64,000 nucleotides of DNA from Epiperipatus broadwayi (Eukaryota > Onychophora > Udeonychophora > Euonychophora > Peripatidae), in NCBI GenBank assembly GCA_028023455.1, contig JAQFVV010012547.1, forward strand, positions 248,001 through 312,000, read 5' to 3'. This document shows positions 1 through 10,255 of the stretch, piece after piece. Below the pieces are notes generated by a model, which was not told the origin of the DNA, ran no database searches, and saw only the letters and a list, made by a program, of their open reading frames with translations. The position numbers and the translations under genes are program-made. The first letter of the stretch is position 1. Each line of letters opens with the position of its first letter.

Positions 1-542
1 TAAAAAAAATTTAAAATCCTTCTTTATTTTTATTTACTTTATATTTTATATATAAATATATGTATAAGGTATGTATAAGATATTTTGTGATACAACATCA
101 ATCAAAGCATCATTTGTTATCAAAGTTATTCAATTACATAAAGATTTAGAGTTGCATCACAATTTCTTTGTTAGATAAAAATAAAAGTTATATGCTTTAG
201 TAATTAATGTTCCATAAAAATTATCTTTTGTCTTTTTCTGATTACTGCATTAGAAGCAATAACTTATTTTATTTACCTATTCCAAAACCAGAATCATCTA
301 CTATAATCTTGTGTATATTCTCAGTCCAGTTTTTGCCTATTTGTCTTCTTCAGTATGAATCATTAGATTTGCATTTACAAATCCCACAGTTAGGAAACAT
401 TTGCTCTCTTTAGTTCAAGTAATAATTTGAGATTCATAATTCATCTTAATGTTTTGATTCCAAACTAACTTCTTTGTATAGTTATATATATATATCCGCA
501 AGATCAAAGATGCCTACAGATAGTATGAAACTGAAGTCATTA
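1..542. other. AT-rich sequence, no gene seen
   Basis: I see only short chance reading frames with biased, low-complexity translations. No splice-bounded exon or repeat boundary is recognisable. Confidence 0.5.
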
Positions 543-755
543 AATATAATATAATATTAAATCATCTATGCTCATTACTGTTTTATAATGCTTTAATTAT
601 AACTCTTTATGACAGTTTTTAGCAGTTGAGATTTGGAGACAGAAGTAAAAGTTCTGAAAAAGATTTCTGGGGCAATCAAAACTGTCATAGAGGGTTGTAA
701 TTAAAGCATTGTAAAACAGTAATAAAGAGCATAGATTAATTAGTATTATATTATA
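543..755. repeat. Imperfect inverted repeat (foldback), arms about 60-75 bp
   Basis: The left arm (about 543-620) contains CATCTATGCTCATTACTG and TTATGACAGTTTT. These reappear as reverse complements in the right arm (about 678-755), which reads AAAACTGTCATA and then AGAGCATAGAT. About 55 bp separate the arms. The arms differ at several sites, so this is an old foldback or a MITE-like element. I could not find a convincing target duplication or transposase. Confidence 0.7.
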
Positions 756-1689
756 TGGATTTGGCAATGCAACAAGAAAGATAAAGTCATTAAATAATAT
801 AGTTGTCAATTTGTTATCAGTTTTATATAAATATATGAACTTGAATAGTTTAAAAATATTAAAGTAGATAATGGATATGCAAAAACAAATCCAATGCCTC
901 TCATAGAAAAAGGCTAATACACAGAAACTCTAAGAATATGGATATAGCAGTCCCATCTTAAAATAGATAGTTCTTGAGTAGAGTAATATAATAAATTACT
1001 ACTTTTTAATTTAAGTAATCATCATCAATAGTTTTCTGTTCCATGGTTAGGTCCAGAGAGCCAATTCATTCATTTTTTCATTCCATTCTCTTCAATGCCC
1101 ACCTCTTCAATTCCATATAACTCTTCCCATCTTTTACATCATCCAACAATGTCAATCTTTTCCATCCTTTCTTCTTGTTTCTACTCACCATTCCTTCCAA
1201 AACATCTTTCATTAAACTATACTTTCTTCTTAATATAGGTCCAATCCAGTTTTATTTCTAATTTTCTTAATCAATCTTCTTTTTTCATTTACTCTTTTCA
1301 AAACTTCTTCATTTGTTATTTTAAGCATCTAACTGATTTTTTCCATTCTTCTTCATGTCCATATCTTAAAGGCTTTCCAATTCGATCTTAATTTTATTAC
1401 TCATTGTCCATGTTTTACAACCACACAATAGTACACTCCACACATAGCATTTAATTAATCTTTTCCTTAATTCTCTCTTCAAAGGTCCACAAAATATTAT
1501 CTTTTTCTTAATAAATGCCTCCTTTGCCAATGTTATTTTTTAAACTTCATCTGCACTTCCTTCCATCCTCACCCAACCAACTCCCCAAATATCTAAATCC
1601 CTTTATCTGTTGAACTATCTTATTATCGATTTCAATTTGCAGTCCTTTTGCATTTCTCACTATCTATAAACATTTAGTCTTCTCAATGT

Positions 1690-2640
1690 TAATCTTTATT
1701 CCATATATCTTTCATCCAATTTATTTAAAATATTCTGAAGACACTTTTCATTCTCAGCTATAAAAGCTATATCATCTGAAAATGTTATACATTTTATTAT
1801 TCTACCTCCAACATTTGCTCCTCCACAGTCTAAATAATTATTTAACATGGCTTCTAAATAAATATTAAAAAAAACAGGTGGCATACTGCATCATTGCCTA
1901 CCTCCTCTTTCTATATTCACTTCACCTTATTCTTTGTGCAGTATACACATTTCAAATTAATCTTCTCTCTTTCCAAAATACTCCTTTATTTTTTAAAATG
2001 GTCAAAAGTTTATTTCAGATTACTCTATGAAATAATTTTTTCAAGTCCATAAAATATATACCAATTCCATTATCTTTTTCAATATATCTCTCTGCAATTG
2101 TTCTAACAACATCAGTAACATCTCTTGTACTTTTCCCTCTCTGATATTCTACCTTCCCATAAATTCTTTGAGTTAAAATCCTCAATAAAACTTTGGAAGC
2201 ATGATATAACAAACATATTGTCCTGTATTTTTCACATTTAACAGCTTTCTTCTTTTTAGCAATTTGAATCATTTTAAAAATCTTCAGGTCAAACTCTGCT
2301 ATTATATATCAAGTTGCAAAATCCAACTATTTCAAAAATTCTATAGATGTTGCATCAAGTTCAACAGCCTTACCATTCTTCATTTGTGCAATTGACTTTA
2401 TGACTTTATCTGGCCATACCTTTACTTCAATATCTTCTTCATTTTCAAGTTTATAATTCATTGAATTATTTTCATTTCTAAATAGATATTGAATATATTC
2501 TTTCCATCTTTTTAATATTTAATTGCCATCAGTTAATCTCTTTCCATTTATTATTTGTAATTTTATTAGTTATCTATGTCTTTTTCTGCCAAGTGACATT
2601 TCTAATTCTACCAAATACCTGATTATATCTTTTCACTTGT
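1690..2640 (-). pseudogene. Reverse transcriptase remnant of the non-LTR element
   Basis: Two open pieces are left on the minus strand. The piece at 2272-2015 carries YRTICLLYHASKVLLRIL, then GKSTRDVTDVVRTIAERYIE and YFMDLKKLFHRV, corresponding to the RT fingers and the catalytic motif A region. The piece at 1884-1696 carries MPPVFFNIYLEAML and FSDDIAFIAENEKC, a mutated form of the F-A-D-D catalytic box in which alanine is replaced by serine. The pieces lie in different frames and the sequence between them contains stops. The family assignment rests on these motifs only. Confidence 0.8.
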
Positions 2641-2670
2641 TGAAACATTTTTTTATCAATACATTCTTGT

Positions 2671-2910
2671 TCCAATCATTTTTCTTTTGCTAAATCTGTT
2701 TTTCTGTTTGGCTCATTATTAATTTTTTTATATCCATTTTGCCCTTCCTCAGTATTCTCATTCTTCAAGCTTCTCTATACCTCCAGTTTTTCCAATCATT
2801 TTTCTTTTGCTAAATCTGTTTTTCTGTTTGGCTCATTATTAATTTTTTTATATGCATTTTGCCCTTCCTCAGTATTCTCATTCTTCAAGCTTCTCTATAC
2901 CTCCAGTTTT
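2671..2910. repeat. Tandem duplication, two 120-bp units
   Basis: Units 2671-2790 and 2791-2910 both begin TCCAATCATTTTTCTTTTGC. They appear to differ at a single base (TATCCATTTT against TATGCATTTT). The near-identity contrasts with the heavy decay of the surrounding retroelement, so the duplication is much younger than the element. Confidence 0.95.
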
Positions 2911-3189
2911 TATTACATACTTTCCATTATCCAAGGTTGTTTAGCTTTCTTTAAACTGAATAGTGCCTGTTTTATTATTTGCTGTTCTTAATAATCCTTT
3001 AATCCTACACTAACATTTATCAAAACTATTAATATATTCCTCATTTTTGTCAGTCCTTTTTATTGCATTTTCACATATTAAATCACATTTTTCTTTTTTT
3101 TATTTCTCCCAATTTATCTAAGCTCCATCTTATACATCTTTTTTCTCTTTTTATTCCTTTTAAACTCAACTTTAATTTAGTTATAACTA

Positions 3190-3800
3190 AATTATGACCT
3201 GAGTGTATACAAACCCTTAATAGCATTCTTGTATCTATCCTGAATCAATTTATATTCAATTTGATGATGTTCTATATCACCTAGAGCCTTTCATGTATAT
3301 AATCTTACATGATTTTTAAAGCAAGTGTTTGCATTCACAAACCCATTTTCCTTACAAAATTGTACAAGCTGGCTACCTTTTTCATTTTTTTTTTTTTAAT
3401 ACCATAATTTCCAACAATTTTTCCCTTTTTACCTTTTCCCATAATAGCATTTTAGTCACGTAATAGCAATATACATGTATTTTTTCTCTCACATTGAATA
3501 ATTTCCTCTACCTTTTCATATTTTTCATCAATTTCAATATCGTCATAACTTGTAGTTGACATATAAACTTATATAATTACCAAATCCCTAGGACTTGCAG
3601 TTATTCTCATCATCATCATTCTATCATCAACTTGTCATCTTCACTACTTATTTTTCTACATCCCTCCCACCTCTCTTTTCTTAATTTCATAATATCGATA
3701 TTACTTATACACATCTCTCTTTTCAAATTTTCCAATTGCCCAGCTCTTCTCAATGATCTAACAATCTACATGCAAATTCTTAATGTGTCAACTCTTAATG
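3190..3800 (-). pseudogene. APE-type endonuclease domain remnant of the non-LTR element
   Basis: Minus-strand translation in shifting frames gives recognisable endonuclease blocks. VIIQVYMSTTSYDDIEI is the strand and loop after the first catalytic segment. NAIMGKGKKGKIVGNYG is the region of the catalytic D-x-N, with the aspartate codon next to a stop here. NGFVNANTCFKNH is followed by a degraded segment where the terminal S-D-H box should be. Such endonucleases nick target DNA to prime reverse transcription. In-frame stops and at least one frameshift make it non-functional. Confidence 0.75.
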
Positions 3801-3960
3801 AATGAACTTTATGAGGATTTCACGGGTTTACAATCAGAGTAGCCTCATGTCAATTTCTGCCAGGCAAGGCACTAAAACCATCCTTAGTTAAGGTCTCAAC
3901 ACCAAACATAATGATTTCTGTAGACTTACTCATAATAAAACAAGGGAATTATAAGGCAAA

Positions 3961-4545
3961 GTGGTTTTTTTGTTGCTAGCAATAACCTCCATAACATGCT
4001 TAATGCACTAGCTCAATCTCATAAAATGAATATCCATCTACCACTTTCTTGTCATCATTGTCATCTATAGTGATTTTTCATTGACTTGGAAGAAATGCTG
4101 TTGCTGACTCAGAACCCAGTTGGGTGTTGACTTAATTTAATGACGATCAACACTCACCATTATATATCCATTGTCATAGGAATTGTGGTATTTTATAGAA
4201 GTAAACACGCTACTGTCTTCTTCACTATTTCCTGATATTGAATGTTGTCTCATTGCCAGAGACGGCTTATTTACAGTAATTTGCTTATTTGCAACTAACC
4301 TTCATATTTGAAGGCCATTTCCCTATCGTACCTTGAGGACACTCTAGGTGGCATGGTACTCATGCCCTGAAAGCTAATCCAATCCAGAGTTTTAATAATA
4401 ATAGTGAAATTATATTTAAAGATAACAAAATATTGATGAAAATATTATTTATTTTATTGAAAAAATTATGATAGTAGGAGAAAGAATATTTACTAGAAAA
4501 TTACTATTGTATTTATTACTGTAAGACTGGATTTTTAATTCATTT
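3961..4545. other. Leader-like G+C-richer DNA then AT-rich spacer
   Basis: Sequence to about 4.38 kb is richer in G+C than its surroundings and may be the 5' leader of the degenerate non-LTR element just to the left. After that I see AT-rich spacer. No reading frame is supported. Confidence 0.3.
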
Positions 4546-4757
4546 TCAGGAATTGATCATAATAATAAAAAGATCCTTCATTAACAATATATTTTTGACA
4601 TCATGCAGCATAGAAATGGAAATTTGTGCTAGCGTAACAGTTTTTTTAGGGTTATAATAAGGAGGATTTGATAGGAAGTTAGTTTCATTAGTCTGAGATC
4701 CTTGAAAGGAGTTCAATTGTGGTACTTGATTAACTGGAGCATTGATGTTCAAAAACT
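4546..4757 (-). CDS. Possible 3'-terminal coding exon, unrecognised
   Basis: On the minus strand an acceptor-like ATTATATTTAG at about 4758-4768 is followed by about 70 open codons to a TGA near 4546. The translation starts FLNINAPVNQVPQLNSFQGS and contains SNPPYYNPKKTVTLAQIS. It is less biased than the AT-driven frames nearby. Several AATAAA hexamers follow within 120 bp on the same strand, as expected for a last exon. I do not recognise the protein and found no partner exon, so it could be chance or a decayed element. Confidence 0.25.
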
Positions 4758-5140
4758 CTAAATATAATTAATATTTCAATATCTACATTCTCAAGGAAGA
4801 GAACTACATTTATTAAAGATGAATGTAGTCATAAAACTAAAACTTGCTGGAACCAAGTCATTGCCTACTGATGGATGACCAAGACATTGTGATAGAATAG
4901 ATGAAGAATACATAATTACAACTGAATAAATCATGGCAGAAGTGTAACAGATATTTGAAAATATTATATCCCCAAAATAGTTAATTTTGATCTTTAATAG
5001 TCAAATATTCATGGGTTAACTAACTTTGTCCATAAATATTGTAACAGGATGGAGTGGTCAGGGTGGAAGGAAAAGGGGTGAACATGGGGTGATGGGAAAT
5101 CATTATCAACTCCATGTCAATACAAAATCCATAAATTTAC

Positions 5141-5714
5141 AAAGTATATATAAATAAGCATTTATTTATATAGCGTCTGTATATGATTGTATTAAATTCA
5201 AATATCAGCCTTTCAAGCCAATTGTGCAAACGCTTTGTGAGTGTTAATAATAAATGAATACTTTCTCACCAATACAAGATATAGCATTTATGCAGGAATA
5301 AAAGGAATCCCTCATTCCTACAACTCAAATATTTATATATGAGCAAATCTGAAGTACTGGCAAAGAAAGTGTGACGATAGAACAGTCACTTTAAATTACT
5401 CTATACGATGTCTGAATGAATGACGTTGATGAAATTGTCTAGAATTTACTAAACGTCATTCCAATTGAAACTTAATCATATATAAATAAGCATTTATTTT
5501 ATATAGCGTCTGTATACGATTGTATACGATTGCCAGTACTTCAGATTTGCTCATATATAAATATTTGAGTTGTAGGAATAAGAGGGATTCCTTTTATTCC
5601 TGCATAAATGCTATATCTTGTATTGGTGAGAAAGTATTCATTTATTATTAACACTCGCAAAGCGTTTGCACAATTGGCTTGAAAGGCTGATATTTGAATT
5701 TAAAGTATATATAA
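5141..5714. mobile_element. Multimeric foldback element, family A, copy 1 (with target duplication)
   Basis: One full direct unit of about 330 bp (starting near 5154) is followed by a partial start of a second unit (about 5485-5530). An inverted partial unit then runs to 5701. The unit core includes TCAAATATCAGCCTTTCAAG and ATACAAGATATAGCATTTAT. The whole is flanked by a perfect 13-bp direct repeat, AAAGTATATATAA (5141-5153 and 5702-5714), best read as a target-site duplication. There is no protein-coding potential: the frame open in some other copies has a stop here. The same family occurs at 35989-37160 and a diverged relative at 39694-40517. Confidence 0.85.
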
Positions 5715-6548
5715 GTAATATTTAAAGATATAAGAGTATGAGATTAGAGAATCTCTGAGATCATTGAGAGATCGGAAGAGTAACCAAAGGCATAATTAAT
5801 CATATATCAAACAGCATTATCAAAAGGTAAGTATGTGTACTATTCAAAATACCATTCATTGTCATGAATGATTCACAATACAATAAATCAGTACAATAAA
5901 TCAACAGTCAATTTTGTGACTGGATGGAAATGGGTTTTCTGTAGACCAGTCTAACTATTGAGCCTTTGCCAGCTTGGGCAGTTATTTAACTATAACTTAG
6001 ATGCACCACTTAAGTGCTCATCCATCAGAATACATAAGAATCAAACAATAATGCTGGGACATTAAAACATGCTGATCATCATCAATGCTCAGGTCACTTG
6101 TACTGGCCAACTGTAAACTTAAATTTTTAATAGGATTAAACTAAAATAAAATATAGTGCATGGGCTTTAAAGAATATAATCTTATGCGCCAACCAGGATG
6201 ATGATTGATCATCTCTGGATTCCCCAAAAGCACTAATTACACATCCCCATTTATATATTCATCCCGTGCACGAATCTAACTCAGAGAACACAAGCTCTAT
6301 TACTGTATGTGACCAAGAAATGATGATTTAATGCAATTTTAACAATTAAATACATTTATTAATAACAATAAAAAAAATGGTATTATGGCTCTTCACATAT
6401 CAATTAAGCCTTCTGATTTTGATTACTATACAATAAAAAAATTATCACATTTATGATTTACAAAATTACAATACACAATCCAAGTTATTACTACGGTTTA
6501 CATATATATGTGCCCAAACATATTATTTATAATATACAATTAATATAT
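5715..6548. other. AT-rich spacer, no gene seen
   Basis: I found no reading frame, exon or repeat that I can support here. Confidence 0.4.
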
Positions 6549-8478
6549 TGTAATGGATGAAAGATTTTGGATTCGCATATACTGACCACAAGGGTGCCAC
6601 TAATCTGAAAATGGGAACTAGACATTTATTTTAAGGGTGGACAGGATATGCGAACCTGAATGCACCGAACCAAATTCAGGGAGAAACAAAAGATCTTATG
6701 GATTGTTTAGACAATTGAGAAATAAAAGCACTAAGACAAACGTCAGCCAAATAAATTTAAACAATTTGAAAATTCTATTTAATATTTGGACAATAGAATA
6801 AATAAATCTAGCCACGAATACAAAAGTGACTTAGATTTGAATACGCATATTTATCAGAGAGTGCACATGAGTATGGCAAACATGAAAACATTAAACGCTT
6901 TGGCAGCAAAATTCTCTCACCTAAAAATATAAAAAATGGATTGGATAATATCTTCCTGCTGGCGATTTATAAAGTTACAAAAAAAACAGCAACTCTAGTT
7001 TCCTGATTCAGAGATATGAAAACAGTTACAGTCTTGTAGAAAATCAACGAAACCAGCGCGGACGATCGATCAGTAGCATTCTAACTACTGACGTTATAAC
7101 ACCACAGGACTGCTGCGCATAATAGTTCATTTAAAGCAAACATGGTTGATTTCACATACAAGACAAAAAAAATATATATGATTACGATCTTATGTAATCT
7201 AGAAAGAAATCTCTACTTTCAGAAAACCAGAACAATAAAGACGATAAATAGCCAGCCAAAAGATTTTGTTGTTTGCAAAAAGTGCAAACTAAACTTGTTT
7301 AAAATTAACAACTAAGGGCAAGTGAGTAAATAAAATTACGAAGACTGCTAAAGCATTTAGCAATAGTTAGTGAAATGATTAGATATATTAGGAATATAAA
7401 ATATAATCTCACAACGCACTCTCTGATAAACGAAAATTGAAAACAAACTTGGAATCTTAAATCTAAGATTCCAAGACACTATAAATACTAGAAAAAGGAA
7501 ATACAGATGATGAATGTTAGATTAAATATTAAATAAAACTTTGTATATCACACTTATTTTAGATTGAACAGAGATTTAATTAGAAGCAATTTATTTACCC
7601 TGTCAAGAATAAGAAAAAGTTTACCTTATGGTAAGGGAGAGTTCAAATAGTTTTCTGAAGGGTGTGCACTTTTAATAAGTTCATATTTCAGGCGACTTCT
7701 CTTTATGATGGCGACAAGTCTAGGCAAATTGGGAATTCGGCTTATGCTAGAGTTTCATGACATCACAAAAGAACAGCTTAGAGTCTGAGGTTCGTCCTTA
7801 TTTAAATTAACAATGCATATTGACGTTTAAACTACATATAGCAGTGTATTTTGACATTGTGAAGACAAATTTCAAAAAGAACTTAAATGTCCGAACGGCC
7901 AACAGCATGATGTTCAACAGGTCAATCAGACTGAATATTAGAAATAAGAAGCTGGACCAATTACTTTGACAGGTACTTGCTTGGTCAAGGCTCTCTAGAA
8001 TAATCCATGAAATTTTTGGGATTATTTATACCCACACTCAATTTCCTGCAAAAACTTGTCCTGTTTTTGAATTCTACGACTAAGGACAGGGCAATTCTTA
8101 ATCTCCCACTCAATCTAATGAAGAATTCTAACCAGGGATTATTTTAAACTAAGACAACAACATAAAATTATCCACTTTTAGAATTAAATTAGAACTGATA
8201 AAAATAAGAGACAGGAATGTAATCAACATGTTTGCTTGTTTTTAATCAACTTGATTAAAAACAAGTGATAACAGAAAACTATCTTAAAAATCAACTTTAT
8301 ATACTAAATAAAAAAAATATTTTAAAAACAAATGAGCCTGTGTGTTGATACACATACTCTTTTTTAAATAATTTTTAAATGACTTTATAGATTGAAATTT
8401 GATCAACTAAAAGTTAGTTTTATTTATTTATTTATTTTTTTGGTTTAAACAACTATTGATACGGACTGCTCTGTCACA
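6549..8478 (+). mobile_element. Putative solo LTR (TGTAATGG...CACA in an ATAT target)
   Basis: The segment begins TGTAATGG directly after ATAT (6545-6548). It has a long A-rich first part with a G+C-richer island at about 7.04-7.11 kb, and a G+C-richer block at 7.7-8.1 kb. It can be read as ending at CACA (8478), directly before another ATAT. This layout matches the more certain LTRs at 20708 and 53580. Near the right end GATACGG recurs at the corresponding place in the 53580 LTR. No internal region or coding sequence is present. The right boundary is inferred from pattern alone. Confidence 0.35.
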
Positions 8479-9079
8479 ATATTAATCTATTAACACAAAT
8501 TCAGTTTTCTCAAAATAATAAATGATATAAATTTTTGCCTAAATGGGTCTATCTCACACACATTGATATATAAATATGCACACAGTGCAGTACATTTGAG
8601 AAATGGACATATTAGAATGGTTATACAATAAATGATTAAAATTTTACACATATGAGTGTACATGTAAATACGCACAATGACCTTTATCTATTTCAACTTG
8701 TTACAATAATATTATGTATTTCATATTAATTCAATATTATGTTGCTTAATTCTTTCATAAGGTTTAAAATCTTTTTTTTTTTTTTACTTTTTGATTTTAA
8801 TTCAAACAAAATTATGCTTGCATTTAAGATATTCTTTTAAAGTCATTTTTTTATAAGGAATTACCAAAACAATTTCTTTAAAATATATATATATCAAATC
8901 GTCTTTCTTTTAGTCATTTGACTCGAGCAAATTATTCACTTGGTTTGCTTTAAGTTATTAATTTGTAATTTTAAAAGTCGTTTTAAGGAATATTAAAATA
9001 AAATAAGTCACTGTATATACACGCAACGTGTTTATCTGTGGTTCCCTGCGTGTATAGATAAACAGCAGCATAAGTACAC
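8479..9079. other. AT-rich spacer with homopolymer runs
   Basis: Poly-T and AT microsatellite tracts dominate. The open frame continuing left from 9080 on the minus strand changes to hydrophobic, AT-driven translation and probably reads through into an intron. Confidence 0.4.
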
Positions 9080-9341
9080 CAATTTCTTCAAGCTTTCTCT
9101 TGGTAAGCTTGGTTTTTGGTCCAGCAAAAAATATAATTTCGGGCTTGTTGTCATCATCAGGGTAAAAAGTATAATCCATGTAAAATGTTGGTCTGTTGTT
9201 GGTCTCTTTCTGTCTAGGATTATTCCAGGCAAGCAGTTGTCTTGGTTTGATAGATTTCAGGCAAGCAACTGTCCTCTCCACATTTAAGGCTATGAATTTC
9301 AGCACAAAGAAGTGGGTCATTTTCTCTGTGAATTCAAACTC
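9080..9341 (-). CDS. Possible internal exon, unrecognised protein
   Basis: On the minus strand an acceptor (TTTTCCTTCGCAG, AG at 9342-9343) precedes GAGTTTGAATTC. The frame is open for 87 codons to a donor-like G|GTGTAC at 9080. The translation includes TEKMTHFFVLKFIALNVERT, KPRQLLAWNNPRQ, FYMDYTFYPDDDNKPEI and GPKTKLTKRKLEEIG. It has balanced, protein-like composition in a stretch otherwise very AT-rich. I do not recognise the family. The frame stays open to 8958, but that extension looks non-coding. A lone exon without partners could also be a captured fragment inside an unknown element. Confidence 0.4.
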
Positions 9342-9409
9342 CTGCGAAGGAAAATAGTAGCAGTTCCTGAATCTACTGTCCTGCCTTCAGTTACATCAGT
9401 TCATGGTAG

Positions 9410-9580
9410 CTATTCTGCCAACTCTATGGTCAGCTAAAACCAACTGCTGCAAACTTCAACAAGCTGCAGCAAAATATTCTAACCAACTTTGCAGCGTTTG
9501 CAGCTGACCTGTTCTCTTCAAAAATCACTATCCAGACTGCTGTTGATAATTTTATCAGCCCTTTTATCGAATCATCTGAG
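9410..9580 (+). CDS. Possible exon on the + strand, unrecognised
   Basis: Fifty-seven codons are open from just after a TAG at 9407-9409 to a donor-like GAG|GTAATA at 9580. The translation runs LYGQLKPTAANFNKLQQNIL then TNFAAFAADLFSSKITIQ. This is an amphipathic, helix-like sequence of ordinary composition. The base composition changes sharply outside this block. The acceptor side is weak because the polypyrimidine tract is poor. The minus strand of the same block is also open over part of its length, so the strand is not certain. Confidence 0.25.
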
Positions 9581-10255
9581 GTAATACCAACACCTTGATT
9601 GAAAACAGAGTTTTATTTTTATCTCTCTAATCCCTTGAAATCTACATACATGTTTTAATTAATTCATAAATTTCAAAAATAAGTATGGTATTTTTACATT
9701 TCAAAATCAGAATAATAATAATAATACTAATACAATATTTATATTTATTCAGATCTTTTAAAAGTTTAATTTATAAAAAAATTGTTATTTTAAATCAGAG
9801 TTATTATTTATTTATTTTTTTTATTTCAGTGAATGTAGAAAATATCTATTACAATTTTTGTCTGTGTTTACTTTTCCTTTTCCTTTCAACTTTATATATA
9901 TTTACACACACACACTACATTATTGTGTGTTATGTAATCCAACTGGTTACAATATATATGCAATTTTTTTTATAAAGGCACTGATACTATTTTACATTTT
10001 AATTTCTAAATAATACTGTAAGATAAAAAATAGGATAACTGCTTAATTACTATAGCTGTGTTTTTTTTAAAAATATGAATCTTAGATTATATAAGAAAAC
10101 ATTCAACAGTAAAGTTACATTATAGTATTGCAATTGTTTAGAAAAAGTAATTATTTCTATAAATTCACAGGCTACAAATGCATTTCTGAGATTTCTAAAT
10201 TTAGAATTTGCTTAATAATGACATATTCATTTTTACTTAAAAAATATCTGTATGT
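9581..10255. other. AT-rich spacer, no gene seen
   Basis: Only T-rich frames with transmembrane-like low-complexity translations are present. I regard them as chance. Confidence 0.45.

Larger units (their letters stand above)
1030..3960 (-). mobile_element. Degenerate non-LTR retrotransposon (APE endonuclease + RT, RTE/jockey-like)
   Basis: Read on the minus strand, this stretch carries an APE-type endonuclease remnant (about 3800-3190) followed by a reverse transcriptase remnant (about 2640-1690). That is the order expected of an APE-class non-LTR retrotransposon. Many stops and frameshifts break every frame, so this is an old dead copy. The 5' limit is uncertain: the endonuclease similarity fades near 3.8 kb and the G+C-richer leader-like sequence may extend to about 4.38 kb. 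A 120-bp internal tandem duplication lies at 2671-2910. It is a different lineage from the RTE-like copies at 10.3 and 40.7 kb, because the residues around its RT motifs differ. Confidence 0.85.
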
